Assembly (NCBI GenBank): GCA_947492825.1 | Contig: CANLNT010000002.1 | Location: forward strand, 318,501-382,500 | Length of the DNA: 64,000 bases | Source: an uncultured Paracoccaceae bacterium | Lineage (GTDB): Bacteria > Pseudomonadota > Alphaproteobacteria > Rhodobacterales > Rhodobacteraceae | Direction of reading: 5' to 3' | Shown here: piece after piece, positions 16,097 to 24,630 of the stretch | Position numbering within the stretch: the stretch's first letter is position 1 | How the letters are laid out: each line of letters opens with the position of its first letter | Program-made: the position numbers and the translations under genes | Notes under the pieces: generated by a model | What the model saw: the letters and a program-made list of their open reading frames with translations, nothing else | The model's database searches: none | What the model was told of the DNA's origin: nothing

Positions 16097-16852
16097 TCAT
16101 CGGCCGAGCCACCCTCCATCGACGGGAAGTGTGATGCCCGTCACATAGCGCGCTGCCGGTGAGGCAAGATAGGTCACCGCGCCCGCAATGTCTTCGGGCT
16201 CGGCCCAACGACCCAGCGGGATGCGGTCCAGGATGGCCTTGTTGCGATCCGGATCGTTGCGCAGGTCGGTCGTGTTGTTGCTGACCACGTATCCAGGTGC
16301 GACGCAATTGACCGTGATGCCTTGGGCAGACCACTCATTCGACAGCGTTTTGGTCACACCCGCAACGGCACTTTTTGACGCCGTATAGGACGGCACACGG
16401 ATGCCACCTTGATAGGACAGAAGCGACGCGATGTTGACGATGCTCCCCCCTTGCCCGGCACCAATACGGGCCTTGGCAAAGGCCTGGCTCAGGAAGAACA
16501 CGACCTTAAGGTTTATATCCATCACCGCGTCCCAATCGGCCTCGGAAAAGTCCAGACTGTCCGCGCGCCGGATGATACCCGCGTTGTTCACCAACGTGTC
16601 AATCGGCCCAAAATCAGCAACCGCCTGCGCGAACATCTCCTGCGCGGCCGCCACGGTGGACAGATCGGCCTTCAAGGCATCCGCCTTGCCCCCGACATCC
16701 GACACCTTGGCAAGCGTGTCCTCCATAGAGGACCGCCCGACCGCAATCACATGCGCGCCCGCCCGGGCCAGATCAACGGCAATGGCCTGACCGATGCCAG
16801 TGTTGGCACCGGTCACAAGCGCACGGGTTCCGTCCAGGGAAAAGCGGCTCAT
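16097..16852 (-). CDS. kduD: 2-dehydro-3-deoxy-D-gluconate 5-dehydrogenase (KduD-type SDR)
   Basis: Reduces 2,5-diketo-3-deoxygluconate to KDG, the last step of the KduI-KduD branch of unsaturated-uronate breakdown. Classical SDR of 251 residues: TGANTGIGQAIAVDLARAG (cofactor), NNAGII, catalytic Ser in VNIASLLSYQGG, and YTASKSAVAG (Tyr/Lys). The pattern of LNNEW-like SNEWSAQGITVNCVAPGYV and the C-terminal VTGITLPVDGGWLGR matches KduD closely. Its ATG overlaps the kduI stop as ATGA, which strengthens the assignment. Confidence 0.93.
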   Translation of the reverse strand: MSRFSLDGTRALVTGANTGIGQAIAVDLARAGAHVIAVGRSSMEDTLAKVSDVGGKADALKADLSTVAAAQEMFAQAVADFGPIDTLVNNAGIIRRADSLDFSEADWDAVMDINLKVVFFLSQAFAKARIGAGQGGSIVNIASLLSYQGGIRVPSYTASKSAVAGVTKTLSNEWSAQGITVNCVAPGYVVSNNTTDLRNDPDRNKAILDRIPLGRWAEPEDIAGAVTYLASPAARYVTGITLPVDGGWLGR

Positions 16853-17676
16853 CGCAGGTCTTCCATGGCAACCATGTCCATATCGGTGAAGGCCATGTTA
16901 TCGCCAGCCATGGCCCAAATGAACGAATACGCCGCAGTGCCCGCGCCGCTATGGATCGACCAGGGTGGCGAAAGCACGCATTGTTCATTCCGCACAATCA
17001 GGTGCCGCGTCTCGTCGGGTTCCCCCATCAGGTGCACGATGTTCTGGCCCTCCGGAAGATCGAGGTAGATATAGATCTCGGACCGGCGTTCGTGGATATG
17101 CGCAGGCATCGTGTTCCAGATCGACCCCGACTCGAATTTGGTCATGCCCATCACAATCTGGCAGCTCTCGATCCCGTCAGGGTGGATGAACTGATAGATC
17201 GTGCGTTCATTGCACGTCTCGCGGCTGCCCAATGGAACCTGGTTCGCCTCATCGATTGTCGCCAGCTGCGCCGGGATCGCGCGGTGTGCAGGCGCCGAGA
17301 TGATGTAGAACCGTGCGTCGGCACCGCTAACTGTGACGGCGCCAGACCCCATCCCAAGATAGACCATGTCAAACCGGCCCAATTCATAGGTTTCGCCCGC
17401 AGCCTCAACCGTGCCGGATGGGCCAAGGTTGACCAGAACCGCTTCGCGGCGGTCCAGCCATGACGGCGTCCCGGTTTGATCAACCCCGTCGATGGTCAAA
17501 GGGCCTGATTTCGGGATCGCGCCACCGACGATCATGCGGTCATATTGTGTGTAGGTCAGGCTGACTTCATCGTCCTGCCACAGATTGTCGATCAGGAATT
17601 CATCGCGCAGTTGCGTCGTGTCGAAGGTCTTGGCGTGGCGCGGGTCAATGGCGCGGCGCAGGTTTGTTTTGATCAT
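16849..17676 (-). CDS. kduI: 5-dehydro-4-deoxy-D-glucuronate isomerase
   Basis: Converts 5-keto-4-deoxyuronate, the ring-opened product of lyase action on uronans, to 2,5-diketo-3-deoxygluconate. A 275-residue cupin whose metal ligands appear in MPAHIHERRSEIYIYLDLPE (two His and Glu) and in the later WSIHSGAGT (His). RDEFLIDNLWQDDEVSLTYTQYDRM and the QFIHPDGIESCQIVMGMT segment are family-typical. I chose the ATG at 17674-17676, with AGGAG nearby; an upstream extension would overlap the MATE gene. Middle gene of the operon MATE-kduI-kduD. Confidence 0.95.
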   Translation of the reverse strand: MIKTNLRRAIDPRHAKTFDTTQLRDEFLIDNLWQDDEVSLTYTQYDRMIVGGAIPKSGPLTIDGVDQTGTPSWLDRREAVLVNLGPSGTVEAAGETYELGRFDMVYLGMGSGAVTVSGADARFYIISAPAHRAIPAQLATIDEANQVPLGSRETCNERTIYQFIHPDGIESCQIVMGMTKFESGSIWNTMPAHIHERRSEIYIYLDLPEGQNIVHLMGEPDETRHLIVRNEQCVLSPPWSIHSGAGTAAYSFIWAMAGDNMAFTDMDMVAMEDLR

Positions 17677-17704
17677 GGGAGTCTCCTTAGTTGTTGTGCG
17701 GCAA

Positions 17705-19078
17705 TCAGGCCGTGACGTGAACGTGTTTCCAGTCCCCGCGCCAAAGGCGGCGGTGAAAGGCGGGAAATTTGATGACTTCTTCCCAAAGGAACAGTGAGAG
17801 GATCCAAAAGGCAGAAAGGTCAAAGTACAGGATCAGAAGGGCAGTCGCTGGAACGCGGAATGCCCATTGTGACCAGATGAAAATGTGCATGACGTAGACA
17901 GTGTCGCCGGCAGCGCGCAGTGTGTTGCCGCAGATCGCGTTGGTGGCGCGGGGAAACTGGATGATCAGCAGGATCGGCATAAACCCGAACAGGATCGTCC
18001 GCGTCTGCGGCTCGAGGTTAGGATAGATCCAGTCCAGCGACAGACACATGACAAGAAAGATCAGCGCGACAATCGCCGCAGCCACAAATGCCCCACGCCA
18101 CGCGCGCGCCAGAAACATATCCAGCGTGGCCTCTGGTGTGCGTTGCCCCAACAATTGTGCGACCATGATCCCCGTTGCCTGGGTCCATTGCATCGCGACT
18201 TGTCCAGCCAAAAGGTTCCATGGCGCAATCAGGGTCAGCGCGGCAAAGTCGTTCAGCGACATATTCACGTAGATCAGTGAACAGACATGCGTTGCCAATG
18301 TTGCGCTGACGAAGGTTGCCGCGATTGGCAGCGAAAACCGGACATGCCGGATCAGCGTCGGCTTGAACGTCCCGTGGTGCCAGCCAACAACGCGCCTTAG
18401 CCGCCCATCGGTCGAAACCAGTAACGCAATCCAGAACGCCGTCTGTAGCGTAATCGCGATGGCACTGCCAAGTGCGGCACCAGCAACGCCCAGCGCGGGA
18501 AATCCCATATAGCCGTGGATCAGGATGATGCTTGCCGTGATGTTGATGGGCACCGAAATCAGATAGCCATAAAGCGGCAATTTGCTTTTACTGCATCCGT
18601 TGAAAAAGCTGGCGATGCATTGGCCGATGGCCTCCGCAAGGATCACGATCGTGAATATCCAAAGGTAGCTCTGAGCCTGCGCCGCGATCCCATCAGAAGG
18701 GGCGAGCATGCCGATCAGCAAAGGCCCCCACATGAATATGACACCAACCCCGACGGCACCAATAGCCACGCTGACCGTCAGACCCGACGCCAGCACTGAT
18801 TTCAGAAAGACAGAGTCGCCGCTACCAAACGCCTGTGCCGTACGGATTTGCATGGCGTGGGAAAACGCGAAAATGACGCCAAGGACGATTCCGCCCAAAG
18901 CAGCTGCCAACCCCATAGCGGCCAGCGCGCCTTCGCCCAGCGCGGACAAAAGAAACCCGTCGACCACGACAGTTCCGTGCAGAAAAATCGCTTTCAGGGT
19001 CATCGGCCAGGCCAATGAAAAGACCTGCGCTGCACCTGGTGTTTGCCGCTCCGTGGATTGCGGCACATTTTCGGTCAT
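17705..19078 (-). CDS. MATE family efflux transporter
   Basis: Membrane protein of 457 residues with about twelve hydrophobic helices in two homologous halves, typical of MATE (MatE) exporters: an N-terminal LAWPMTLKAIFLHGTVVVDG, then FLLSALGEGALAAMGLAAAL, and the second-half equivalent MSLNDFAALTLIAPWNLLAG. Such proteins exchange Na+ or H+ for cations, drugs or, in some cases, organic acids. It lies 28 bp before kduI and 60 bp after the GntR gene, all in one direction, so it is expected to be induced with uronate breakdown. A substrate related to uronic acids is inference only. Confidence 0.88.
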   Translation of the reverse strand: MTENVPQSTERQTPGAAQVFSLAWPMTLKAIFLHGTVVVDGFLLSALGEGALAAMGLAAALGGIVLGVIFAFSHAMQIRTAQAFGSGDSVFLKSVLASGLTVSVAIGAVGVGVIFMWGPLLIGMLAPSDGIAAQAQSYLWIFTIVILAEAIGQCIASFFNGCSKSKLPLYGYLISVPINITASIILIHGYMGFPALGVAGAALGSAIAITLQTAFWIALLVSTDGRLRRVVGWHHGTFKPTLIRHVRFSLPIAATFVSATLATHVCSLIYVNMSLNDFAALTLIAPWNLLAGQVAMQWTQATGIMVAQLLGQRTPEATLDMFLARAWRGAFVAAAIVALIFLVMCLSLDWIYPNLEPQTRTILFGFMPILLIIQFPRATNAICGNTLRAAGDTVYVMHIFIWSQWAFRVPATALLILYFDLSAFWILSLFLWEEVIKFPAFHRRLWRGDWKHVHVTA

Positions 19079-19138
19079 CGGGGTATCTCAAATCCAGCTA
19101 TGACGCCACTTGGAACAGGGCCTTCGGCCCGGCCCGTG

Positions 19139-19825
19139 TTACGCGTGATCAAAGTAATTCGCATTCGTGGCACTTATCCGTTCAATCGTCTCATCGAGAC
19201 GAGACAAGTGCTTTAGCCCCGCTGCGACGGCTGCATCGGGATCGTGCTTGATGACAGCTTTGGCAATTTTTGTGTGATCCGCTGCGAGCTCTGGCATGCG
19301 CTGTTCTTTCTCGCGCCCCAGCATACACAAGCGGTCCACCTTCGCCTTCTCTTCAAGAATGACGTCAAAGGCATAATCGACCTGTCCGATCTGACACAGG
19401 ATCTGATGGAATTGATAATCGAGCTTCCCGAAACGCGCGACGTCTTTGGCGTTCATCGCCTCCATTTGTAGCTCCAACGAGTCATGCAAAAGCGCTTCGC
19501 CCGCCGCATCGCACAAAGTGGCGGCGCGGCGCAAAACCTCCGTTTCGATTGCGGCCCGAATGAACCGCGCCTTTTCGATCTGCCGCATGGAAAAGCGTCG
19601 GACTTCCGTGCTGCGCTGCGGGCGGATCAAAAGCAGGTCAAGATTGGCAAGGCGGCTGAACGCATCCCGGACAGGTTGCCGTGACACCCCGAATTGCGCG
19701 GCGATATCAGCCTCAGAGATTCGGTCCCCGGGCTTCAACTGGAGCGTCGCAATCTGCTCATGAAGCGCGTCAAATACATCATCCACGCTTGTGCGGCGTT
19801 CGGTTTTCGCTGGATTCGGGATCAT
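19139..19825 (-). CDS. GntR family (FCD) transcriptional regulator, uronate operons, copy 1
   Basis: A 228-residue regulator with an N-terminal winged helix (DDVFDALHEQIATLQLKPGD, then ISEADIAAQFGVSRQPVRDA) and a helical FCD ligand domain whose metal ligands should include the Asp/His of FGKLDYQFHQILCQIG. It is about 55-60 percent identical by eye to the second GntR protein at 34347-35027, and the recognition helices are almost the same. First gene of GntR-MATE-kduI-kduD; the divergent ABC operon starts 160 bp away with a strong palindromic operator between. Likely a repressor released by a uronate intermediate. Confidence 0.93.
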   Translation of the reverse strand: MIPNPAKTERRTSVDDVFDALHEQIATLQLKPGDRISEADIAAQFGVSRQPVRDAFSRLANLDLLLIRPQRSTEVRRFSMRQIEKARFIRAAIETEVLRRAATLCDAAGEALLHDSLELQMEAMNAKDVARFGKLDYQFHQILCQIGQVDYAFDVILEEKAKVDRLCMLGREKEQRMPELAADHTKIAKAVIKHDPDAAVAAGLKHLSRLDETIERISATNANYFDHA

Positions 19826-19877
19826 CTTTCAGTCCTCACTTTCGTCCAAAGACGTCCGCGACGTTACCACTGACCAA

Positions 19878-19924
19878 ACTGGTATACTAGACTAGCAATG
19901 AACTTTTTAGACTAGTATACCAGT
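19878..19924. promoter_or_regulatory. twin operator of the divergent uronate promoters
   Basis: ACTGGTATACTAG (19878-19890) and its exact reverse complement CTAGTATACCAGT (19912-19924), centre to centre 34 bp. Each arm is itself a near-palindrome around GTATAC, like the TGGTATACCA core bound by the hexuronate GntR regulators ExuR/UxuR of enterobacteria. The site lies between the GntR gene and the ABC operon and can control both directions. A related site is at 34243-34255. Confidence 0.75.
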
Positions 19925-19984
19925 GGGAGTGAGTGATTCGTCACAGAACGAGCATTCCTTCGGCAACGCTTTAGGGAGGGCTAG

Positions 19985-21061
19985 ATGGCCGGCGTAGATC
20001 TGAACGAGATTGTAAAGTGCTACGGTGCCTTGCAGGTTGTGCACGGTATCGATCTTAATGTTGCTGAGAAAGAATTCGTCGTTCTCGTCGGCCCGTCAGG
20101 TTGCGGCAAGTCAACGACCTTGCGGATGATTGCAGGGCTAGAGGAAATCACCTCTGGCGATCTGATGATTGACGGGCGCCGTATGAACCGCGTGGCCCCC
20201 AAAGACCGCGATGTCGCGATGGTGTTTCAGAACTACGCGCTCTACCCGCACCTCAACGTGGCCGACAATATGGCCTTTGGCCTGCGCATTCGTAAGATGC
20301 CAAAGGCCGAGATCAAGACAACAATTGATGACGTTGCCGAAATCCTTGGCCTGACCCCCTATCTTGATCGTCGCCCTGCTGATTTGTCCGGTGGGCAACG
20401 GCAACGTGTGGCTATGGGCCGCGCGATTGTGCGCCACCCCAAGGTGTTCCTGTTTGACGAACCGCTGTCCAATCTGGACGCCAAACTGCGCACGCAAATG
20501 CGGGCTGAAATCAAACGCCTGCACAACCGCCTTGGCGTCACTTCCATTTACGTCACCCATGATCAGGTCGAAGCCATGACATTGGCAGACCGTATCGTCG
20601 TGATGAACGATGGCCGGATTGAACAGGTCGGCACTCCGATGGAGCTGTTCAACAATCCCGTAAATACATTCGTCGCCGGTTTCCTCGGGTCCCCCCCAAT
20701 GAACCAGATGAAAGGGACGCTGACAGACATCGGCGCTAAGGTTGGCGATACTGAGATCAAGATCGACGGTCTTACAGCCAAAGATCAGGGTCGTGATGTC
20801 ATTCTCGGCATCCGGCCCGAACACGTGATGCTGGGCGAAGGTCAGGCCACAACCGCCCTCCCCATCGACCTTGATCTGGTCGAGCCACTGGGCTCTGAGG
20901 CTTTGCTTCACGCTCGCCACGGCCAGGACAATCTGGTCTTCAAGGCCGACACCAACGGCGACATTGCGCATCTGTCGGGTGTCAAAACCGTGCACGTGCC
21001 ATCCCACTTGGTAAAGGTCTTCGACGCCGGAACCGGCCGCGCGTTGACCGTAGGGGGCTAA
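19985..21061 (+). CDS. sugar ABC transporter ATPase (UgpC/MsmK/AlgS type)
   Basis: Cytoplasmic ATPase of 358 residues that drives the importer encoded by the next three genes. Walker A GPSGCGKSTTLRMIAG, Q-loop VFQNYALYPH, signature LSGGQRQRVAMGRAI, Walker B VFLFDEPLSNLD and the switch His in VTHDQVEA are all intact, followed by the C-terminal OB-like regulatory domain (ILGIRPEHVM) of the carbohydrate CUT1 class. In Sphingomonas and Agrobacterium the matching gene is algS. Start ATG has GGGAGGGC just upstream. First gene after the divergent operator. Confidence 0.94.
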   Translation: MAGVDLNEIVKCYGALQVVHGIDLNVAEKEFVVLVGPSGCGKSTTLRMIAGLEEITSGDLMIDGRRMNRVAPKDRDVAMVFQNYALYPHLNVADNMAFGLRIRKMPKAEIKTTIDDVAEILGLTPYLDRRPADLSGGQRQRVAMGRAIVRHPKVFLFDEPLSNLDAKLRTQMRAEIKRLHNRLGVTSIYVTHDQVEAMTLADRIVVMNDGRIEQVGTPMELFNNPVNTFVAGFLGSPPMNQMKGTLTDIGAKVGDTEIKIDGLTAKDQGRDVILGIRPEHVMLGEGQATTALPIDLDLVEPLGSEALLHARHGQDNLVFKADTNGDIAHLSGVKTVHVPSHLVKVFDAGTGRALTVGG

Positions 21062-21064
21062 GAC

Positions 21065-22078
21065 ATGTCGGACCGAAACTCTGACGTCGGTGGCGCCCCT
21101 ATTGAAGAGATCGTCGTCGAAGCGGGCGAAGCCCTGCGAGATCGAAAGCAAACGCGGACGCCCGACAGCACTTGGGTCCGCACTTTGGATCACTTCAAAC
21201 GGGAATGGCAAATCTATGCCATGCTGCTTCCGACCATCATTTGGTTCATCGTCTTTCTGTACAAGCCAATGTACGGGCTTCAGATCGCGTTCAAAGACTA
21301 TTCGATTTTCAGAGGTGCAGCAGGTAGCCCTTGGGTTGGTTTCGAACACTTTGAAACGCTGTTCTCGAATGATCAGTTCATCCGCGCGGTCAAAAACACG
21401 ATCACCATCAGTTTCTACAATCTGCTGTTCGGATTTCCAGCGCCCATCATTCTGGCATTGATGTTCAACGAAATCCTGCACGCCACCTACAAGCGCACCG
21501 CCCAGACGATCGTGTATCTGCCGCACTTCATTTCCTCTGTGATTATTGCAGGTATCGTGATCACGGCCTTCTCGCCGACGGTTGGTGTCATCAACACGGT
21601 CATTAGCTGGCTGGGGTTTGATCCGGTTTACTTCCTGACGCAGCCCCAGTGGTTCCGCCCGATCTTTGTGGGGACAGGCATCTGGCAAGAAGCGGGCTTT
21701 GGCTCCATCGTCTTTTTGGCCGCCATCGCAGGCGTGAACCCGTCACTTTATGAAAGCGCCGTGGTGGACGGGGCGAACCGCTGGCAGATGATGTGGAAAA
21801 TCACCATTCCGTCGATCCTGCCGACCATCCTGATCATGCTGATCATCCGCATCGGCAACGTGATGGAGGTGTCGTTCGAACTGGTGATCCTGCTCTATCA
21901 GCCCGCCACCTACGAGACCGCCGATGTTGTGAACACATGGGTGTATCGTCAGGGCCTTCAGTCGGGTCAGTACGACCTTGCCGCCGCTGCCGGGCTCTTT
22001 AACGCAGTTGTTGCCTTTGTCCTGGTGATGACCGCCAACACGTTGTCGCGCAAATTCTCGCGCACATCGCTCTGGTAG
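21065..22078 (+). CDS. oligosaccharide ABC permease (LplB / AlgM1-like)
   Basis: Inner-membrane subunit of 337 residues. After a 45-residue cytoplasmic tail comes WQIYAMLLPTIIWFIVFLYKPMYGLQIAFKDYSIF, the start typical of the LplB/AlgM1 group, and the EAA coupling loop is seen at YESAVVDGANRWQMMWKITIP. It starts three bases after the ATPase stop. Together with the next permease it forms the membrane channel for oligosaccharides delivered by the binding protein. Confidence 0.92.
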   Translation: MSDRNSDVGGAPIEEIVVEAGEALRDRKQTRTPDSTWVRTLDHFKREWQIYAMLLPTIIWFIVFLYKPMYGLQIAFKDYSIFRGAAGSPWVGFEHFETLFSNDQFIRAVKNTITISFYNLLFGFPAPIILALMFNEILHATYKRTAQTIVYLPHFISSVIIAGIVITAFSPTVGVINTVISWLGFDPVYFLTQPQWFRPIFVGTGIWQEAGFGSIVFLAAIAGVNPSLYESAVVDGANRWQMMWKITIPSILPTILIMLIIRIGNVMEVSFELVILLYQPATYETADVVNTWVYRQGLQSGQYDLAAAAGLFNAVVAFVLVMTANTLSRKFSRTSLW

Positions 22079-22089
22079 GGGGATAGCAC

Positions 22090-22971
22090 ATGCAAAAATG
22101 GAACCTCTATTCCGGCGGAGACAAGGTCTTTGCGATCACTGTGTCGGTTCTGATCGGGATGTTCACGGCAGCGACCCTATATCCCTTCATCTATATCGCA
22201 GCGGTGTCCTTTAGCTCGGGTTTTGCAGCCCAGGCCGGCAAGGTCGTGTTGACGCCGATTGACGCCACACTCGAAGCATATGGCTACATCATCTCGGACC
22301 CGAAATTCTGGATCAGCTACCGGAACACATTCATCTACACCATCGGCGGCACGATCATGAGCATGCTGTTCATCATCCCGGGCGCCTATGCGCTGTCGCG
22401 TCCGCAGCTTAAGGGACGGCGGTTCTTCAACCTCTTTATCGCCTTTACGATGTGGTTCAACGCAGGCCTGATCCCGTTCTTCCTGAACATGCGTGATTTG
22501 AACCTGCTCGACTCCATGTTCGGCATCATCCTTGCGTTCGCTGTCAACGCCTTCAACATCATCCTGCTGCGCAACTTCTTTGAGGCCATCCCGCAAAGTT
22601 TCGAAGAAGCCGCGCGCATGGATGGGGCCAATGATTTTCAGGTGCTGTGGAAGGTTTTCGTTCCGCTCTCCAAACCGGCCATCGCAACGATCACACTCTT
22701 TTGCATCGTATCCCGCTGGAACGGCTTTTTCTGGGCCATGGTCCTGCTTCAGTCCGAAGACAAAATCCCGCTTCAGGTCTTTTTGCGCCATACCATCGCG
22801 CAACTGTCTGATGATGATGAATTTGCCATCGTTCAGACCGAAGCGGCCTTTAGCGCTGAAACGGTCACTGCGGCCATTATCGTCTGTTCGATCATCCCTG
22901 TGCTGATCGTCTACCCGTTCATTCAGAAATACTTCGAGAAGGGCATCCTGCTCGGAGGTGTAAAGGAATAA
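22090..22971 (+). CDS. oligosaccharide ABC permease (LplC / AlgM2-like)
   Basis: Second membrane subunit, 293 residues, of the CarbP/LplC group. Six helices are expected; KVFAITVSVLIGMFTAATLYPFIYIAAVSF is the first, and the EAA loop reads FEEAARMDGANDFQVLWKVFVPLSKPA. The C-terminus YPFIQKYFEKGILLGGVKE is the near-invariant ending of this subgroup. It starts 11 bp after the first permease and ends 24 bp before the binding-protein gene. Confidence 0.93.
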   Translation: MQKWNLYSGGDKVFAITVSVLIGMFTAATLYPFIYIAAVSFSSGFAAQAGKVVLTPIDATLEAYGYIISDPKFWISYRNTFIYTIGGTIMSMLFIIPGAYALSRPQLKGRRFFNLFIAFTMWFNAGLIPFFLNMRDLNLLDSMFGIILAFAVNAFNIILLRNFFEAIPQSFEEAARMDGANDFQVLWKVFVPLSKPAIATITLFCIVSRWNGFFWAMVLLQSEDKIPLQVFLRHTIAQLSDDDEFAIVQTEAAFSAETVTAAIIVCSIIPVLIVYPFIQKYFEKGILLGGVKE

Positions 22972-22995
22972 CCTAACGCATAAGGGAGGAACAAA

Positions 22996-24555
22996 ATGCG
23001 TAAAATTACCCTGGCGGCAGCCCTGCTAGCAGGCAGCGCCATCACAACACCCGCTTTCGCGGATGGACACTTGCGGATCACGGAGGAACCGATCGAGCTG
23101 ACCATCCAGATGAACCATCGCGCCTACCCCATCTATGATGAGCAATGGCCCGTTGAACAGGTCGCCCGCGAACTGACAGGTATCCACCTGATCAACGACA
23201 CGGTCGGTGCAAACATGCGGACGGACGAGAATACCGGACGGACGGAAGCGCTGAATCTCATGCTGGCGGGTGGCAACATCCCTGACATCGTAGGCTCCAG
23301 CCGGATCCGCGACTTTGTGAATCAGTTCGGGCCTGAAGGTGCGTTTGTGCCTCTCAACGATCTGATCGAAGAACACGCGCCAAACATCTCTGCCTACTAT
23401 GCCACCCGCCCCGACATCGAGGCCGCGGTGAAAGCATCCGACGGCCAGATGTATTACATCCCCTATCTGCCCGACGGCAAATACGGTCGCGGCTACTGGA
23501 TTCGTACAGACTGGCTTGAGGCGTTGGACCTTGAAGTCCCTGAAACTGTGGATGAGTACGAAGCGGTCCTGCGCGCCTTCAAGACGCAAGACCCCAACGG
23601 CAACGGTCTGGCCGACGAAGTGCCATTCTTTGCCCGCCAGTGGCCAGAGCTGATCCGTCTTGTGACACTCTGGGACGGCCGCGCGCACGGCTCTGACACC
23701 TACCACGACTTCCTGATCGAGGACGGTGTCATCGGACACGGCTATATCGGCGAAGGCTACCGGGACGGTATCTCGAACCTTGCGCGTTGGTACGAAGAAG
23801 GCCTGATCGACGCAGAAATCTTCACCCGTGGTTCGTCCGCGCGTGACTTCCTGCTGTCCGAAAACCTTGGCGGTTCGACCCACGACTGGTTTGCATCCAC
23901 CTCTGGCTACAATCGCCTGTCGTCCGAAATTGACGGGTTCGCCTTCGAGGCATTCCTGCCACCCGCGTCCCCATCCGGTCGCCGCATCGAAGAGCATCGC
24001 CGCATTCTGGTAAAGCCAGACGGTTGGGCCATCGGCTTTGAGAACGAAAATGTGGTCGAAACGATCAAGTACTTTGACTTCTGGTTCACCGAAGAGGGCC
24101 GCCGCCTGGCCAACTTTGGCGTCGAAGGCATGCACTATGACATGATCGACGGTCAGCCGATCTTCAAGCAAGAGTTCCTTGATGCAGGTCCCGTGAACCG
24201 GTCCCTCTATCAGGTCGGCGCACAACTTCAGGGCCGTGGTTACTTCCAGGATTACGCCTATGAAATCCAGTGGAGCAACGAATTCGCCCTTGAAGGCATC
24301 GCGCTCTATGACACTCAGGACTTGTTGATCGAGGACTTCCTTGGCGTGTCCTTCACGGCTGACGAACAGGCGATCTATGACCGCACCTGGGGGTCCATTC
24401 GCGACTATATGCTCGAACGTCAGCAAGGCTGGATCTTGGGCAACGGTGACGTGATGGCAGACTGGGATGCATACCTCGCCACTCTGGACGAGATGGGCAT
24501 GCAAGAGCTGCTTACAGTGATGCAGGCCGCCTACGACCGTCAGTACGGCGGTTAA
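22996..24555 (+). CDS. alginate-oligosaccharide-type ABC solute-binding protein (AlgQ-like)
   Basis: Periplasmic binding protein of 519 residues with a clear signal peptide (MRKITLAAALLAGSAITTPAFA). Length and pattern fit AlgQ1/AlgQ2 of Sphingomonas. The decisive trait is DPNGNGLADE at residues 199-208, an EF-hand-like calcium loop with ligands Asp, Asn, Asn, backbone, Asp and Glu in the same order as in AlgQ. Other matches are LMLAGGNIPDIVG near residue 90 and YWIRTDWLEALDLEVPET near 167. Ligand specificity for alginate rather than another uronan oligosaccharide is supported by the neighbouring PL15 lyase, not proven. Confidence 0.9.
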   Translation: MRKITLAAALLAGSAITTPAFADGHLRITEEPIELTIQMNHRAYPIYDEQWPVEQVARELTGIHLINDTVGANMRTDENTGRTEALNLMLAGGNIPDIVGSSRIRDFVNQFGPEGAFVPLNDLIEEHAPNISAYYATRPDIEAAVKASDGQMYYIPYLPDGKYGRGYWIRTDWLEALDLEVPETVDEYEAVLRAFKTQDPNGNGLADEVPFFARQWPELIRLVTLWDGRAHGSDTYHDFLIEDGVIGHGYIGEGYRDGISNLARWYEEGLIDAEIFTRGSSARDFLLSENLGGSTHDWFASTSGYNRLSSEIDGFAFEAFLPPASPSGRRIEEHRRILVKPDGWAIGFENENVVETIKYFDFWFTEEGRRLANFGVEGMHYDMIDGQPIFKQEFLDAGPVNRSLYQVGAQLQGRGYFQDYAYEIQWSNEFALEGIALYDTQDLLIEDFLGVSFTADEQAIYDRTWGSIRDYMLERQQGWILGNGDVMADWDAYLATLDEMGMQELLTVMQAAYDRQYGG

Positions 24556-24566
24556 TTCTCCCTTTT

Positions 24567-24593
24567 TGGGGGCGGTCCACAGGATCGCCCCCA
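24567..24593 (+). other. intercistronic hairpin between binding-protein and lyase genes
   Basis: TGGGGGCGGTCC, loop ACA, GGATCGCCCCCA: a 12-bp stem with one G-U pair, twelve bases after the binding-protein stop and 38 bases before the lyase start. No T-run follows, so it is more likely an mRNA 3'-end stabiliser or partial attenuator that raises binding-protein yield over downstream genes. Confidence 0.6.
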
Positions 24594-24630
24594 GATGCTT
24601 AAACCTCTGAAACGCGGACCCGATTGACAC

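Noticed and set aside
15911-16162. Plus-strand frame of 83 codons at the island edge
   Set aside because: Runs antisense to the kduD end and to the dehydratase-like remnant, which fits a known fold better.
20138-21688. Minus-strand open frame of 516 codons
   Set aside because: Antisense to the intact ABC ATPase and permease; composition is that of a mirror frame and no family is recognisable.
23026-24630. Minus-strand open frame of 534 codons
   Set aside because: Antisense to the binding-protein gene; a by-product of high GC at third positions.
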